Positions 1-7,995 are shown, numbered from the stretch's first letter. The stretch: DNA of 10,583 nt from DAOTTW01 sp034437615 (GCA_034437615.1 DAOTTW010000200.1:1-10583), one strand, 5' to 3'. The notes: generated by a model from the letters alone, not told the origin. Numbers and translations: made by a program.

Positions 1-8
1 CATCAGCG

Positions 9-1469
9 CTATACGGCCTCACTCGGATGCTTGGCGGCAAGCTGTTCAGCCATGTCAGCGCGTCCGCTTTGCCGCAGGCGTTGCAGATAAGCAGGCAGTT
101 CGCCGCGTGTGTGCAACGGGCCACCTTCTCGCAGTACGCCCCACATGGGGTCTGTGGGCTGTGTGGCGCTGCGCATCGCGTCCGTCATCCAGCGGTCCAG
201 CAGCGCCAGCCCATGCCGTACCAGGTCCGGTTGTGCGGCGGCGATGTCCTGTTGCTCATGCGGGTCAGCGGCGATGTTATACAGCATCACATCCGGGAAA
301 TTATGATAGCCGTCATGATAACTGCGGATCAGCAGATAATCCCCGAAGCGCACGCCACGCTGACACGACCACGCGCCCTGCGAGATCACCAACGACTCGC
401 GCCCGATGGGTTGACCATCGCCCAAAGCCGCCGCAAAACTCACGCCATCCCAGTTATCCGGCACCGTGCCACCGAGCAGCTCTATCAGCGTAGCGGCAAA
501 ATCAATCTGGTAGATCAAGCCGGGTTGCACCGCAGGCAGCAGGCCCGGCGCACGCACGATCAGCGGCACGCGGTTCGTAATCATATCGGCGGTTTGGTGG
601 TCGGCGTAGATGTTCAGTTCACCCAGGTTCTCGCCATGATCCGCGCTGATGATAATCATGGTCTGCTCCAGCACCCCGGCATGGTTCAGCGCTTCGATCA
701 GATCGCCAATGTGCTCATCCATGTAACGGATGCCCCGATCATAGCCATCGAACAGCACCCGCGCCGCCTGCATATCGTTGATCTGCGTAGGTGGCGCTAG
801 CGTGATGCCATCGGGCCGCGCATCCACAAAGCCCCATACTTCTTGCGCTGAATGTGGCCCCGCGCCCCGCCAATGACGCGCCCGCACAGCCTCCGTGTAC
901 CACCCCGGCAGCGGGTCATCCGCGAAGGGGTTGCCGAATGCTGCCGGGGCGCTGTAGGGCGTGTGTGGGTCCCAGTAATTGACGTGCAGGAACCAGTTAT
1001 CGTCTGCGGCGTGGCGCTGTAGCCAGTTCAGCGCGTAGGGTGTGACGTGGTGCGCGTCGTCGTAGCCGCCTAAGCCGGGGTTATAGCACTCGTTGAAGTT
1101 GGCGGTCATGTGCCAGGCCGAATGCCGTTCGGGGAAGCTGCTGATGCTGGCCGTGTAGTAGCCCAGTTCGCGCAAGCAGTGCATCCAGCTTGTGCGGCCC
1201 AGCGTGCTATTAAAGCCGCGTGTGGCCCCATCCGTGAACGGGTCGGCGGCGCTGCCACCATGCCCGACCACGCCATTATGGATGCCGAAACGCCCACTGA
1301 ACAATGCGCTGCGGCTGGGCAGGCACGGTGAATCCGAGACGTAGCAATGCTCAAAGCGCACGCCTTGCGCTGCGATGCTGTCGATAACGGGGCTGGTGTT
1401 GCGGTGATAGCCGTAACAGCCCAGATGATCCGGTCGTAATGAGTCGATGTCGATATATAAAATGCGCAT
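9..1469 (-). CDS. Type I (formylglycine-dependent) sulfatase, probably cytoplasmic
   Basis: Complete 486-residue protein of the alkaline phosphatase/sulfatase superfamily, predicted to hydrolyse a sulfate (or related) ester; the substrate cannot be told. The N-terminus enters the fold at once with DIDSLRPDHLGCYGY, giving metal ligands Asp7/Asp9. The sulfatase signature C-x-P-S-R is CLPSR at 49-53, followed by SALFSGR; Cys49 would be oxidised to formylglycine by a maturase that is not in this window. WDPHTPY (His169) and ADHGE (Asp277, His278) are further expected active-site and metal residues. There is no signal peptide, unlike most polysaccharide-acting sulfatases, so a cytoplasmic small-molecule substrate is the simpler inference. 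Start ATG (1467-1469) has AGGGA four bases upstream on the minus strand. It is divergent from the SDR gene. Phosphonate or phosphodiester hydrolase activity, known in some members of this superfamily, is an alternative. Confidence 0.9.
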   Translation of the reverse strand: MRILYIDIDSLRPDHLGCYGYHRNTSPVIDSIAAQGVRFEHCYVSDSPCLPSRSALFSGRFGIHNGVVGHGGSAADPFTDGATRGFNSTLGRTSWMHCLRELGYYTASISSFPERHSAWHMTANFNECYNPGLGGYDDAHHVTPYALNWLQRHAADDNWFLHVNYWDPHTPYSAPAAFGNPFADDPLPGWYTEAVRARHWRGAGPHSAQEVWGFVDARPDGITLAPPTQINDMQAARVLFDGYDRGIRYMDEHIGDLIEALNHAGVLEQTMIIISADHGENLGELNIYADHQTADMITNRVPLIVRAPGLLPAVQPGLIYQIDFAATLIELLGGTVPDNWDGVSFAAALGDGQPIGRESLVISQGAWSCQRGVRFGDYLLIRSYHDGYHNFPDVMLYNIAADPHEQQDIAAAQPDLVRHGLALLDRWMTDAMRSATQPTDPMWGVLREGGPLHTRGELPAYLQRLRQSGRADMAEQLAAKHPSEAV

Positions 1470-1534
1470 ATAATCCCTGTTCTATGTGACGTGTGTGCAA
1501 TATGGGTACGATGATACGATATTAGGCTTCGCGG

Positions 1535-1564
1535 TTGACAGCATGATTTGCCCACTGGTATACA
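1535..1564 (+). promoter_or_regulatory. Candidate sigma-70-type promoter for the SDR gene
   Basis: A perfect TTGACA (1535-1540) is followed after 18 bp by TATACA (1559-1564), or after 17 bp by GTATAC. Transcription would start near 1571 and give a leader of about 95 nt containing the whole heptamer array. No equally good promoter is seen for the divergent sulfatase. Inferred from consensus only. Confidence 0.45.
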
Positions 1565-1597
1565 CGCTTTAGAGTCATTTTGCAAAGAGACCAACCA

Positions 1598-1653
1598 CCC
1601 AAAACCAATGACCCAAAACCCAAAACCAATGACCCAAGACCCAAAACCCAAAA
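1598..1653 (+). repeat. Heptamer array (CCCAAAA-type, eight units)
   Basis: Fifty-six bases resolve into eight contiguous 7-bp units without gaps: CCCAAAA, CCAATGA, CCCAAAA, CCCAAAA, CCAATGA, CCCAAGA, CCCAAAA, CCCAAAA. A 21-bp higher-order unit (first three, then next three) is visible. The plus strand has no G except in the variant units; the minus strand is therefore TTTTGGG-like, with several GGG runs spaced by 4-5 nt and G-quadruplex potential. It ends immediately before the SDR ribosome-binding site (AAGGA, 1652-1656), so it would lie in that mRNA leader. Confidence 0.9.
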
Positions 1654-1665
1654 GGAAAAACCACG

Positions 1666-2448
1666 ATGGATTTAAACCTGACCGGACGTGTGGCGATGGT
1701 CGCCGCCGCCAGCAAGGGGCTAGGCTACGGCGTGGCGACTGCACTGGCTGCCGATGGCGCGAGCCTGTCGATCTGTAGCCGCACCCAGGCCGACATCGCC
1801 GCCGCCGCGCAACACCTGAACAGCACAACGGGCGCTGATGTACTGGCGACAGCCTGCGATCTGACGCAAGCCGACGACATCACGAATTGGACGCAGCGCA
1901 CAGTCGAGCGCTTCGGCAAAATCGACATGCTGCTGGTGAACGCGGGCGGTCCCCCAGCCGCCTATTTTAAGGAAATCACCGACGAGCAGTGGCAGGCCGC
2001 CTTTAACCTGACGCTGATGAGCAGTGTACGCATGATCCGCGCCGCCTTGCCACACATGGCAGCCGGTAGCGCCATCCTGACCGTGACCTCCTCCTCGATT
2101 GTGGAGCCGATACCGCGCCTGGGCCTCTCGACTGTGATGCGGGCTGCTGTCGCCGGGCTGGTCAAGACGCTGGCGGACGAACTCGCGCCGGATGGCATCC
2201 GCATCAACAACCTGATCCCTGGCCGCATCGACACCGACCGCGTGGCACAGCTCGATCAGGGTGTGGCGCAGCAGCTTGGCATCACCCCGGATGCAGCCCG
2301 CAAGCAGAGTGAGCAGCGCATCCCATTGAAGCGCCTCGGCACCATCGACGAATTCGGCGCAGCAGGGGCCTTCTTGCTCTCGCCCGCAGCGGCCTACATC
2401 ACAGGCGCGACCTTGCGCGTGGATGGTGGGCAGATGCGCTCTATCTAA
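1666..2448 (+). CDS. SDR-fold protein with degenerate catalytic and cofactor motifs
   Basis: A 260-residue protein with the length and overall pattern of classical short-chain dehydrogenases/reductases (FabG-like). The Rossmann glycine motif is present only as AAASKGLG (13-20): the usual TG is AA. VNAGGP (91-96) matches the NNAG region, Asn114 can serve as the tetrad Asn, and TSSS (141-144) supplies the catalytic Ser. In the Y-x-x-x-K helix the sequence is LSTVMRAAVAGLVK (154-167), which puts Ser155 at the Tyr position and Arg159 at the Lys position. This agrees with a known SDR subgroup described as BKR-like, which lacks a perfect NAD motif and catalytic tetrad. Activity may be absent or altered, so calling it a 3-oxoacyl-ACP reductase would overstate the evidence. 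Start ATG has AAGGA nine bases upstream. It is followed after 10 bp by a GTAG hairpin element. Confidence 0.88.
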   Translation: MDLNLTGRVAMVAAASKGLGYGVATALAADGASLSICSRTQADIAAAAQHLNSTTGADVLATACDLTQADDITNWTQRTVERFGKIDMLLVNAGGPPAAYFKEITDEQWQAAFNLTLMSSVRMIRAALPHMAAGSAILTVTSSSIVEPIPRLGLSTVMRAAVAGLVKTLADELAPDGIRINNLIPGRIDTDRVAQLDQGVAQQLGITPDAARKQSEQRIPLKRLGTIDEFGAAGAFLLSPAAAYITGATLRVDGGQMRSI

Positions 2449-2458
2449 AAACGCAACC

Positions 2459-2482
2459 GGGCATGGTGCGCCGTGCCCCTAC
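2459..2482 (-). repeat. REP-like GTAG hairpin element, copy 1
   Basis: Arms GGGCATGG (2459-2466) and CCGTGCCC (2471-2478) pair over 8 bp with one G-T wobble around a TGCG loop. They are followed by CTAC (2479-2482), i.e. GTAG at the 5' end on the minus strand. It lies just downstream of the SDR stop. No T-run follows, so it is not an intrinsic terminator. Confidence 0.7.
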
Positions 2483-2551
2483 TAATCTGCGGCTTTTCGT
2501 GGTACGACTATCATCCCTAGCTTGTACACACCAAAAGCAAAAGAGCCATCT

Positions 2552-4675
2552 ATGCACATACGCAGCCTGCCCGACCTTCAGCCCACACCCACCGATAGCC
2601 ACGAAGGGTATTCATATTGCCCCGGCAACCCGCTGCCGTTTGGCGCAAGCCTGGTCACAGGGGGCATTAACTTCTCGATCTATTCGCGTAATGCAACGGG
2701 CTGCACGCTGGTCTTGTTCGAGCCGGGGGCGCTGACGCCGCTGGTTGACATCCCCGTGCCGCAGCACTTCCGCATCGGGGATGTCTATTCGATTGTCGTG
2801 CTGGACCTGGACCCGCAAAATATCGAATACGGCTTCCGGCTGGATGGCCCCAACGACCCGGCGAACGGCCTGCGCTTCGACCCCACGCAAATTCTGCTGG
2901 ACCCCTACGCCACGATTATCAGCGGCCATGAAGTGTGGGGCGCAGACCCCAAGTGGGATAACGTCTATCGGCACCGCGCCAAGATCAATTATGAGCCGTT
3001 CGATTGGGGGTTTGATCGGCCACTGTGTCGCCCGATTGAGGATGTGGTCATTTACGAAATGCACGTGCGCGGCTTCACACAGCATCCCTCAGCACAGGTC
3101 AACAAGCCGGGCACGTTCGCAGGGGTCCGTGACAAAATCCCCTATCTGAAACAACTCGGCGTCAATACCGTCGAACTCATGCCCGTCTTCGAGTTTGATG
3201 AATGGGAACACTCAAAGGTAGACCCGGCAACCGGACAGCGCACGATGAATTACTGGGGCTATAGCCCGATTGGGTTCTTCGCGCCAAAAGAAGCCTATGG
3301 CAGCAGCGACCAACCCGGCGGCGCAGTCAACGAACTGAAGGCGCTGGTGAAAGAGCTACACGAGAACGGCATTGAGGTCATACTTGACGTGGTTTTCAAC
3401 CACACCGCAGAGGGTAATGAGCTTGGCCCCACCATCAGCTTTCGTGGGGTGGATGACCGCATTTACTACATGCTGACGCCCGAAGGTTACTATTACAACT
3501 TCAGCGGCACCGGCAACACCTTCAACTGCAATCATCCGCGTGTGCAGCAGATGATTATGGATTGCCTGCGCTATTGGGTCAGTGAATATCACGTTGACGG
3601 CTTTCGCTTTGATCTAGCGTCGATTATGACGCGAGATGTGGACGGAATGCCGCTGAACGACCCGCCGATCCTGCGCATGATGACCGATGACCCGCTGCTG
3701 GGCCAGACCAAGCTGATCGCTGAACCCTGGGACGCAGACGGCCTGTATCACCTGGGCAGCTTTCCGTCTTATGGGCGCTGGGCAGAGTGGAACGGCCAAT
3801 ACCGTGACACAATGCGTAAATTCCTGAAGGGCGACGAAGGCCAGGTCGGTGAAGTGGCGTTTATGCTGCAAGGCTCCCCGAATTTGTATCCTGGGCGCGG
3901 CCCCATCGCGTCGATTAACTTCATCACGTCGCATGATGGCTTCACGCTGCGTGATCTGGTCAGCTACAACGAGAAGCACAACGAAGCCAACCTCGAAGAG
4001 AACAGAGACGGCCACAACGATAACCATAGCTGGAATTGTGGCGTAGAGGGCAGCACGGACGACCCCAAAATTATCGAATTGCGCAATCGGCAGGTGCGCA
4101 ATGCCCTGACCATGCTGCTGGTCAGCCAGGGCACGCCGATGCTGCTGATGGGCGACGAAATCGGGCGCACGCAAAACGGCAATAACAACGCCTACTGCCA
4201 CGATACCGAAATGAACTGGCTGGATTGGACGCTCGTCAAGACCAACCGCGACCTGCTCAGATTCGTGCAGCACCTCATCGCCTTCCGCACGGCACACCCC
4301 GTACTGCGCAACGGCCATTTCATGCAACATCAGGATTATCTTGAGAAGGGCCTGCCCGATATGGCCTTTCATGGCTTGCAACCCTATCAGCCGAACTGGG
4401 GGCCACAAAGCCATGTGCTGGCCTTTTCGCTGGGTGGGGATTACGCGAAGGGTGGCATGGAAGCGGACGATCATGTGTATGTAGCCATGAATATGCACTG
4501 GCAGAACAAGACGTTTTATCTGCCGACGCTGCCGGAGGGCCAGCGCTGGCACGGCTTCGTTAACACGGGCCGCGTGCGCAACGCCAGCGTGCAACCGGGC
4601 AAGGAAAAGCCGCTGAAGAAGCAGGACCGCCTGCGCATGAAGCCGCGCTCGGTGGTGGTGCTGGTCGGGCGTTAA
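2552..4675 (+). CDS. glgX: Glycogen/alpha-glucan debranching enzyme (GH13 isoamylase type, GlgX/TreX)
   Basis: A 707-residue enzyme predicted to hydrolyse alpha-1,6 branch linkages in glycogen or similar alpha-glucans in the cytoplasm; no signal peptide is present. An N-terminal CBM48-like beta-sandwich (about 20-150, PFGASLVTGGINFSIYSR) precedes the GH13 barrel. The four GH13 regions are intact: DVVFNH (Asp279-His284), GFRFDLAS with nucleophile Asp354, IAEPWD with acid/base Glu391, and TSHDGFTL with Asp462. The C-terminal beta domain ends SVVVLVGR. The length lies between E. coli GlgX (about 657) and archaeal TreX (about 718). I chose ATG at 2552, behind AAAAGAG, over an upstream TTG at 2522 that would add ten atypical residues. 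A weak -10 (TATCAT, 2509-2514) could drive it. No other glycogen gene is adjacent, so whether it acts in glycogen turnover or trehalose synthesis is open. Confidence 0.93.
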   Translation: MHIRSLPDLQPTPTDSHEGYSYCPGNPLPFGASLVTGGINFSIYSRNATGCTLVLFEPGALTPLVDIPVPQHFRIGDVYSIVVLDLDPQNIEYGFRLDGPNDPANGLRFDPTQILLDPYATIISGHEVWGADPKWDNVYRHRAKINYEPFDWGFDRPLCRPIEDVVIYEMHVRGFTQHPSAQVNKPGTFAGVRDKIPYLKQLGVNTVELMPVFEFDEWEHSKVDPATGQRTMNYWGYSPIGFFAPKEAYGSSDQPGGAVNELKALVKELHENGIEVILDVVFNHTAEGNELGPTISFRGVDDRIYYMLTPEGYYYNFSGTGNTFNCNHPRVQQMIMDCLRYWVSEYHVDGFRFDLASIMTRDVDGMPLNDPPILRMMTDDPLLGQTKLIAEPWDADGLYHLGSFPSYGRWAEWNGQYRDTMRKFLKGDEGQVGEVAFMLQGSPNLYPGRGPIASINFITSHDGFTLRDLVSYNEKHNEANLEENRDGHNDNHSWNCGVEGSTDDPKIIELRNRQVRNALTMLLVSQGTPMLLMGDEIGRTQNGNNNAYCHDTEMNWLDWTLVKTNRDLLRFVQHLIAFRTAHPVLRNGHFMQHQDYLEKGLPDMAFHGLQPYQPNWGPQSHVLAFSLGGDYAKGGMEADDHVYVAMNMHWQNKTFYLPTLPEGQRWHGFVNTGRVRNASVQPGKEKPLKKQDRLRMKPRSVVVLVGR

Positions 4676-4850
4676 CTGCTCGTCATGTGTTTCGTAATGG
4701 ATTTTACCCATAAATGAAGTGCGTGTTGTACAAAGTTCACAAATTTTTTTATCGGCACTAGGAATAACACGTTTGTTGCGGTACGATATTCCTATTCATT
4801 TGCGAAATTGTTGATCTTGTTAGCATTAAAAACGGGAGTTGTTACTGACA
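4676..4850. other. AT-rich intergenic spacer
   Basis: This 175-bp gap is clearly more AT-rich than its flanks. It holds a T7 run (4744-4750) and a perfect TTGTACAA palindrome (4726-4733), but no stem strong enough to call a terminator. TACGAT (4782-4787) and TAGCAT (4821-4826) are possible -10 boxes with poor -35 partners. The only convincing signal is GGGAG (4834-4838), the ribosome-binding site of the next gene. Confidence 0.5.
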
Positions 4851-7079
4851 ATGAAACGCGCTCTAAGATACATAGCAATAGTCGCGTCTGCGCTCCTCTT
4901 GCTCTCCACTGCATCCGCGCAAATCACCAATCAGGCGGTTGATACAGGCGGTGATGTCGGGCAATACACGTCTATTGCCCTGAACGCAAGCGGCAACCCA
5001 GTTATCAGCTACTACGATGTGAGCAATGGCGACCTGAAGTTGCTCATTTGTGATGATCCTACCTGCTCATCCAACACACAATACGTCGTTGATGATGGAG
5101 CGGGCGCTGATGTCGGCCTATTTTCTTCGCTGGTGCTGGACGCAAGTGGCAACCCGATCATTAGCTACCACAACGAGACCACTGGCGCACTTGAATTGGT
5201 CGTCTGTGATGACCCCACCTGCACAGGCGGCGGCGAAACCTTCACCGTCGTCGATAACACAGCGCTAGATACGGGCGAATACACAGCTATCGCGCTGGAT
5301 AGCAACGGCAACCCCGTCATTTCCTACGTCGATGCAACCAATAACGACCCGCGCCTAGCGATCTGTGCTGCGCCTGCTTGTACCACCCCGCAATTGACCC
5401 TGCTGGATAATTCCGCGTTTGATTTTGGTCTGAATACAGGTATCGACATTACAGCCGACGATATAGCCTTTGTCTCGTATCACCGCACGAATAGCGGCCA
5501 AAAATCGCCGTTCATCGCAAGCTGTGACCTCACAAATTGCAGCACGCCGGCTAACGTGACCAACAGCGCGGCGCTGGCAACAGGTGGCAGTGCAGGCGCG
5601 ACAAACGATATTGCCCTGCGGCAAACGGGTTTGCCCACTGTGATATTCAGTCAAGGTAACGACGTTGAAATCGTCGCCTGCAATGATGCCACATGCAGCA
5701 GCAGCACAAGCGGCGCGTATAGCCCCACAACCCCCGGTCCGCTGGATTTATCGCTGACGTTAGATGCCAACGACTTCCCAGTGATTGCTCTTTTCAGCCG
5801 CAACCCGAACTTTGTCAACGGCGACTTGTTCCTGCTGCGCTGTAATGATGTCGGCTGCTCCGGCGGTGATGACCAACTGACGCTACTGGACGGGTCGCTT
5901 ACGGTGACGAATAATATAGGCCAATTTAACGCCATCGCGCTGGGTCCGACAGGTGAGGCCTTCGTCAGCTACTACGATGGCAATAACGACGACCTCGTTT
6001 TATCCACACAAAGCGCCGAGTGTGTGCTAAGCATCGTCTACAGCGATACGGTCAACAACGACATCACCGAAGACAGCGCCGAAACAGCCAGCATCACCGT
6101 CGATTGTGGTACGACCAGCTTCACGCCGAATGTGTTCGGTATCGAAACCGGGCTGGCCTATGGCGATTTCAACGCCGACGACGCCAACAACGGCGCGGAT
6201 GCAAGCGACCTGCTTACCACAGCAAACGTGCCTGTATGGACGGACGCCAACTTCGCGACCACAGGCGGCAGCAACGTCGCTGTAGAAGGCGACACGCTGG
6301 ACCTGTATTTCGCCTCTAAGCAGACGCCCTCAACCGGTCTTGCTACACCCGGTACGCTGGCTTCCGTCACATTTGACTCACTCCCCAGCATCCAACTCAG
6401 CAACCTCGAAGATGAAGAACCGGATGCCCTGCTGATCTGCGAGACGCTGAAGCTATCCGATGAAGCAGGCTCACCCATCAGCGCACTGTGCAACTACGAT
6501 ACGGTGGCGGTGCAGGATGTGCTGGATGCTACCATCGACATCAACACGCTGAACATCCAGAGCGACGGCAGCATGGCTAGCGGCAACCTCGGCTTTACGC
6601 TCAGCCTGCGCGAAGAAGACGACAGCACGATCAACGCCACGACCTATGATGAGACGGACAGCACAACGGGCAACGGCTCCAACGGCGCGCCGGAAGTGCT
6701 GACAAGCGATAATGCCTACACCAACCTGACGGATGCGGCGTCCCCGGCGGATGTGCTGCTGGATGGTGTCGGCCATATTGACTGCATTGCGCTGGAAGAT
6801 TTCGCGCTGCGTGACCTGACCTTCGAGAATAGCATCACAGGCACCGTCACGCTGACCGCAGGCGACGCCACAGGCGATTTCCTGGTCAACAGCGACGATA
6901 GCGACGACATCGCGGACGACTTCGGCGGCGCAGCAACCACCAGCGAGACCGACATCAACGGCGATGGCACGGTGAATGTGCTGGACCTCGTGCATGTGGG
7001 CCGCAACTTCGGTGAAGGCACGGGCAGCTTAGACGCTTGCAGCAACAGCAGCAGCGTCACAGGCGATAACGGGCCATAA
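4851..7079 (+). CDS. Secreted seven-repeat (propeller-like) protein with C-terminal dockerin-like domain
   Basis: A 742-residue exported protein of unknown role. A signal peptide (MKRALRY then a hydrophobic core, ASA at 21-23) predicts cleavage before Gln24. Residues 24-391 contain seven repeats of about 52 residues with the pattern ...SIALxxxGNPVISYYDxxNGDLKL..C-x4-C; the first Cys falls at 67, 119, 172, 225, 277 and 331. Blade seven lacks the first Cys but keeps Cys391. Seven such units suggest a seven-bladed beta-propeller with a disulfide per blade. An Asp-rich region (392-670) has an EF-hand-like loop, DFNADDANNGAD (439-450), and cohesin-like beta strands. Residues 672-712 form a dockerin-type pair: DATGDFLVNSDD (672-683, without the final Asp needed at 12) and the textbook loop DINGDGTVNVLD (701-712). 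No sortase or transmembrane anchor is present. ATG at 4851 follows GGGAG; TTG at 4839 would abut that site and is less likely. An intrinsic terminator follows. Confidence 0.8.
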   Translation: MKRALRYIAIVASALLLLSTASAQITNQAVDTGGDVGQYTSIALNASGNPVISYYDVSNGDLKLLICDDPTCSSNTQYVVDDGAGADVGLFSSLVLDASGNPIISYHNETTGALELVVCDDPTCTGGGETFTVVDNTALDTGEYTAIALDSNGNPVISYVDATNNDPRLAICAAPACTTPQLTLLDNSAFDFGLNTGIDITADDIAFVSYHRTNSGQKSPFIASCDLTNCSTPANVTNSAALATGGSAGATNDIALRQTGLPTVIFSQGNDVEIVACNDATCSSSTSGAYSPTTPGPLDLSLTLDANDFPVIALFSRNPNFVNGDLFLLRCNDVGCSGGDDQLTLLDGSLTVTNNIGQFNAIALGPTGEAFVSYYDGNNDDLVLSTQSAECVLSIVYSDTVNNDITEDSAETASITVDCGTTSFTPNVFGIETGLAYGDFNADDANNGADASDLLTTANVPVWTDANFATTGGSNVAVEGDTLDLYFASKQTPSTGLATPGTLASVTFDSLPSIQLSNLEDEEPDALLICETLKLSDEAGSPISALCNYDTVAVQDVLDATIDINTLNIQSDGSMASGNLGFTLSLREEDDSTINATTYDETDSTTGNGSNGAPEVLTSDNAYTNLTDAASPADVLLDGVGHIDCIALEDFALRDLTFENSITGTVTLTAGDATGDFLVNSDDSDDIADDFGGAATTSETDINGDGTVNVLDLVHVGRNFGEGTGSLDACSNSSSVTGDNGP

Positions 7080-7108
7080 GCTGCACGGCAATACACAGAG
7101 CCACACAC

Positions 7109-7139
7109 AAGGGCACGCATTGACGTGTCCTTTTTGTTT
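7109..7139 (+). terminator. Rho-independent terminator of the propeller-dockerin gene
   Basis: A 9-bp stem (7109-7117 with 7124-7132, one G-T wobble) closes the 6-nt loop CATTGA and runs straight into TTTTTGTTT. It lies 30 bp past the stop codon and separates this gene from the Uma2 gene. Confidence 0.85.
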
Positions 7140-7204
7140 GGGTTTGCTGCTGTTTTGTGGTTCAATACAGGTAAGATGCAAGCAGTTCACAGGGAGAATC
7201 ATCA

Positions 7205-7879
7205 ATGGTAGCAATCCGCAAGAACGACTACGCCTATCCTGAAGCCGCAAAGGAAACGGCAAACGACGCCTTTGCCGAAGTCGCCCAGAACGGTGATTGG
7301 CGCTACAGTGAAGCCGCTTATCTGGCGCTGGAAGCGGCCAGCGGCTTCAAGCATGAGTACATGCGCGGTGAAATCTATGCGATGGCAGGTGCAAGCCTCA
7401 ATCACAATCGTATCGTCACGGCGCTCAGTGGCCTGCTTTACAATCGGTTAGGTGACAATTGTGAACACTTCAGCAGCGATATGAAAGTGCGCGTGGAAGC
7501 CACCGCAACCAACACCTACCCGGATATGGTGGTTGTGTGCGACGAACCGCAATTTATGCCCGAACGCCCGGACACGCTGACGAACCCCACCGTGCTCTTT
7601 GAGGTGCTCTCGCCCTCCACAGCCGACTATGACCGGGGCCGCAAATTCGAGGATTATCGGCTGTTGCCCAGCCTGAAGGAATACGTCATCGTCGCGCAGG
7701 ATAAAATGCACATCGAGCACTACACGCGCCAGGATGACGGCAGTTGGCTGCTACGTGACATCAACGCGGCAGACGCCACGCTGAGCCTGGCTACCATTGG
7801 CTGTGAGTTGCCCATCGCAGACATCTACGCGAAGGTCGCGTTTGCAACGGCCCAACCACAGGAAAACACGAATCGTTAG
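7205..7879 (+). CDS. Uma2 family protein (DUF820, PD-(D/E)xK nuclease fold)
   Basis: A 224-residue protein of the Uma2 family, whose members keep a restriction-endonuclease-like fold but whose biological role is largely unknown. After about 35 N-terminal residues the domain begins at WRYSEAAYLALEAAS. HEYMRGEIYAMAGAS and the following NHN are typical of the family, and YPDMVVV carries the PD aspartate (Asp107). LFEVLSPST (Glu133) and DRGRKFEDY (Lys147) complete the family active-site pattern; EYVIVAQDKMHIEHY forms the last strands. All expected metal and catalytic positions appear intact. These genes occur in many scattered copies in Cyanobacteria and Chloroflexota. Start ATG has AGGGAG (7191-7196) eight bases upstream; TAAGAT (7172-7177) is a weak -10. 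It stands alone between a terminator and the permease promoter, with no methylase or antitoxin beside it. Confidence 0.88.
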   Translation: MVAIRKNDYAYPEAAKETANDAFAEVAQNGDWRYSEAAYLALEAASGFKHEYMRGEIYAMAGASLNHNRIVTALSGLLYNRLGDNCEHFSSDMKVRVEATATNTYPDMVVVCDEPQFMPERPDTLTNPTVLFEVLSPSTADYDRGRKFEDYRLLPSLKEYVIVAQDKMHIEHYTRQDDGSWLLRDINAADATLSLATIGCELPIADIYAKVAFATAQPQENTNR

Positions 7880-7995
7880 ATAAGAAGTTAAACAGCACTG
7901 CGTCGCAAAACCATGCCCCCATGCCCGCTTTCGTTGTAAGCTATGGTACTATGAGCAGCTTAAACTCGTAACTGTTTACGCTGTATAAGACTATA

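Noticed and set aside
27..800. Plus-strand frame of 257 codons opposite the sulfatase
   Set aside because: Antisense to a complete sulfatase with intact catalytic motifs; no domain and no ribosome-binding site.
1598..1653. Possible CRISPR array
   Set aside because: Units are 7 bp and contiguous with no unique spacers.
1106..1828. Minus-strand frame with repeated GFGxWVIGFGFW peptide, and plus-strand frame 1548-1778 with PKPMTQ repeats
   Set aside because: Both peptides are just translations of the 7-bp/21-bp DNA array; the frames overlap two well-supported genes and have no good start context.
2459..2482. Intrinsic terminator after the SDR gene
   Set aside because: The stem is followed by CTACTAATC without a T-run; it fits the GTAG hairpin family instead.
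2522..2551. TTG start giving ten extra residues on the debranching enzyme
   Set aside because: ATG at 2552 has a better-placed purine-rich site and fits family N-termini; the extra residues have no family support.
3614..4711. Long minus-strand reading frame (365 codons) opposite the debranching enzyme gene
   Set aside because: It lies antisense to a gene with all GH13 motifs intact, has low-complexity His/Arg/Val-rich composition and no recognisable domain; typical antisense shadow in GC-rich codon usage.
4726..4750. TTGTACAA palindrome plus T7 run as a terminator for the debranching gene
   Set aside because: The palindrome has no loop and is separated from the T-run by 10 nt; no stable stem precedes the T-run.
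4839..4850. TTG start four codons upstream for the secreted protein
   Set aside because: It directly abuts the GGGAG site, leaving no spacing, whereas ATG at 4851 starts a standard signal peptide.
6864..6988. Cellulosome component based on the dockerin-like pair
   Set aside because: No cohesin, scaffoldin or cellulase gene is present and the first loop is imperfect; dockerin-like repeats are common in non-cellulosomal secreted proteins.
7205..7879. Defence or restriction-modification system around the Uma2 gene
   Set aside because: No methyltransferase, helicase, toxin or antitoxin gene is adjacent; Uma2 genes are often solitary.
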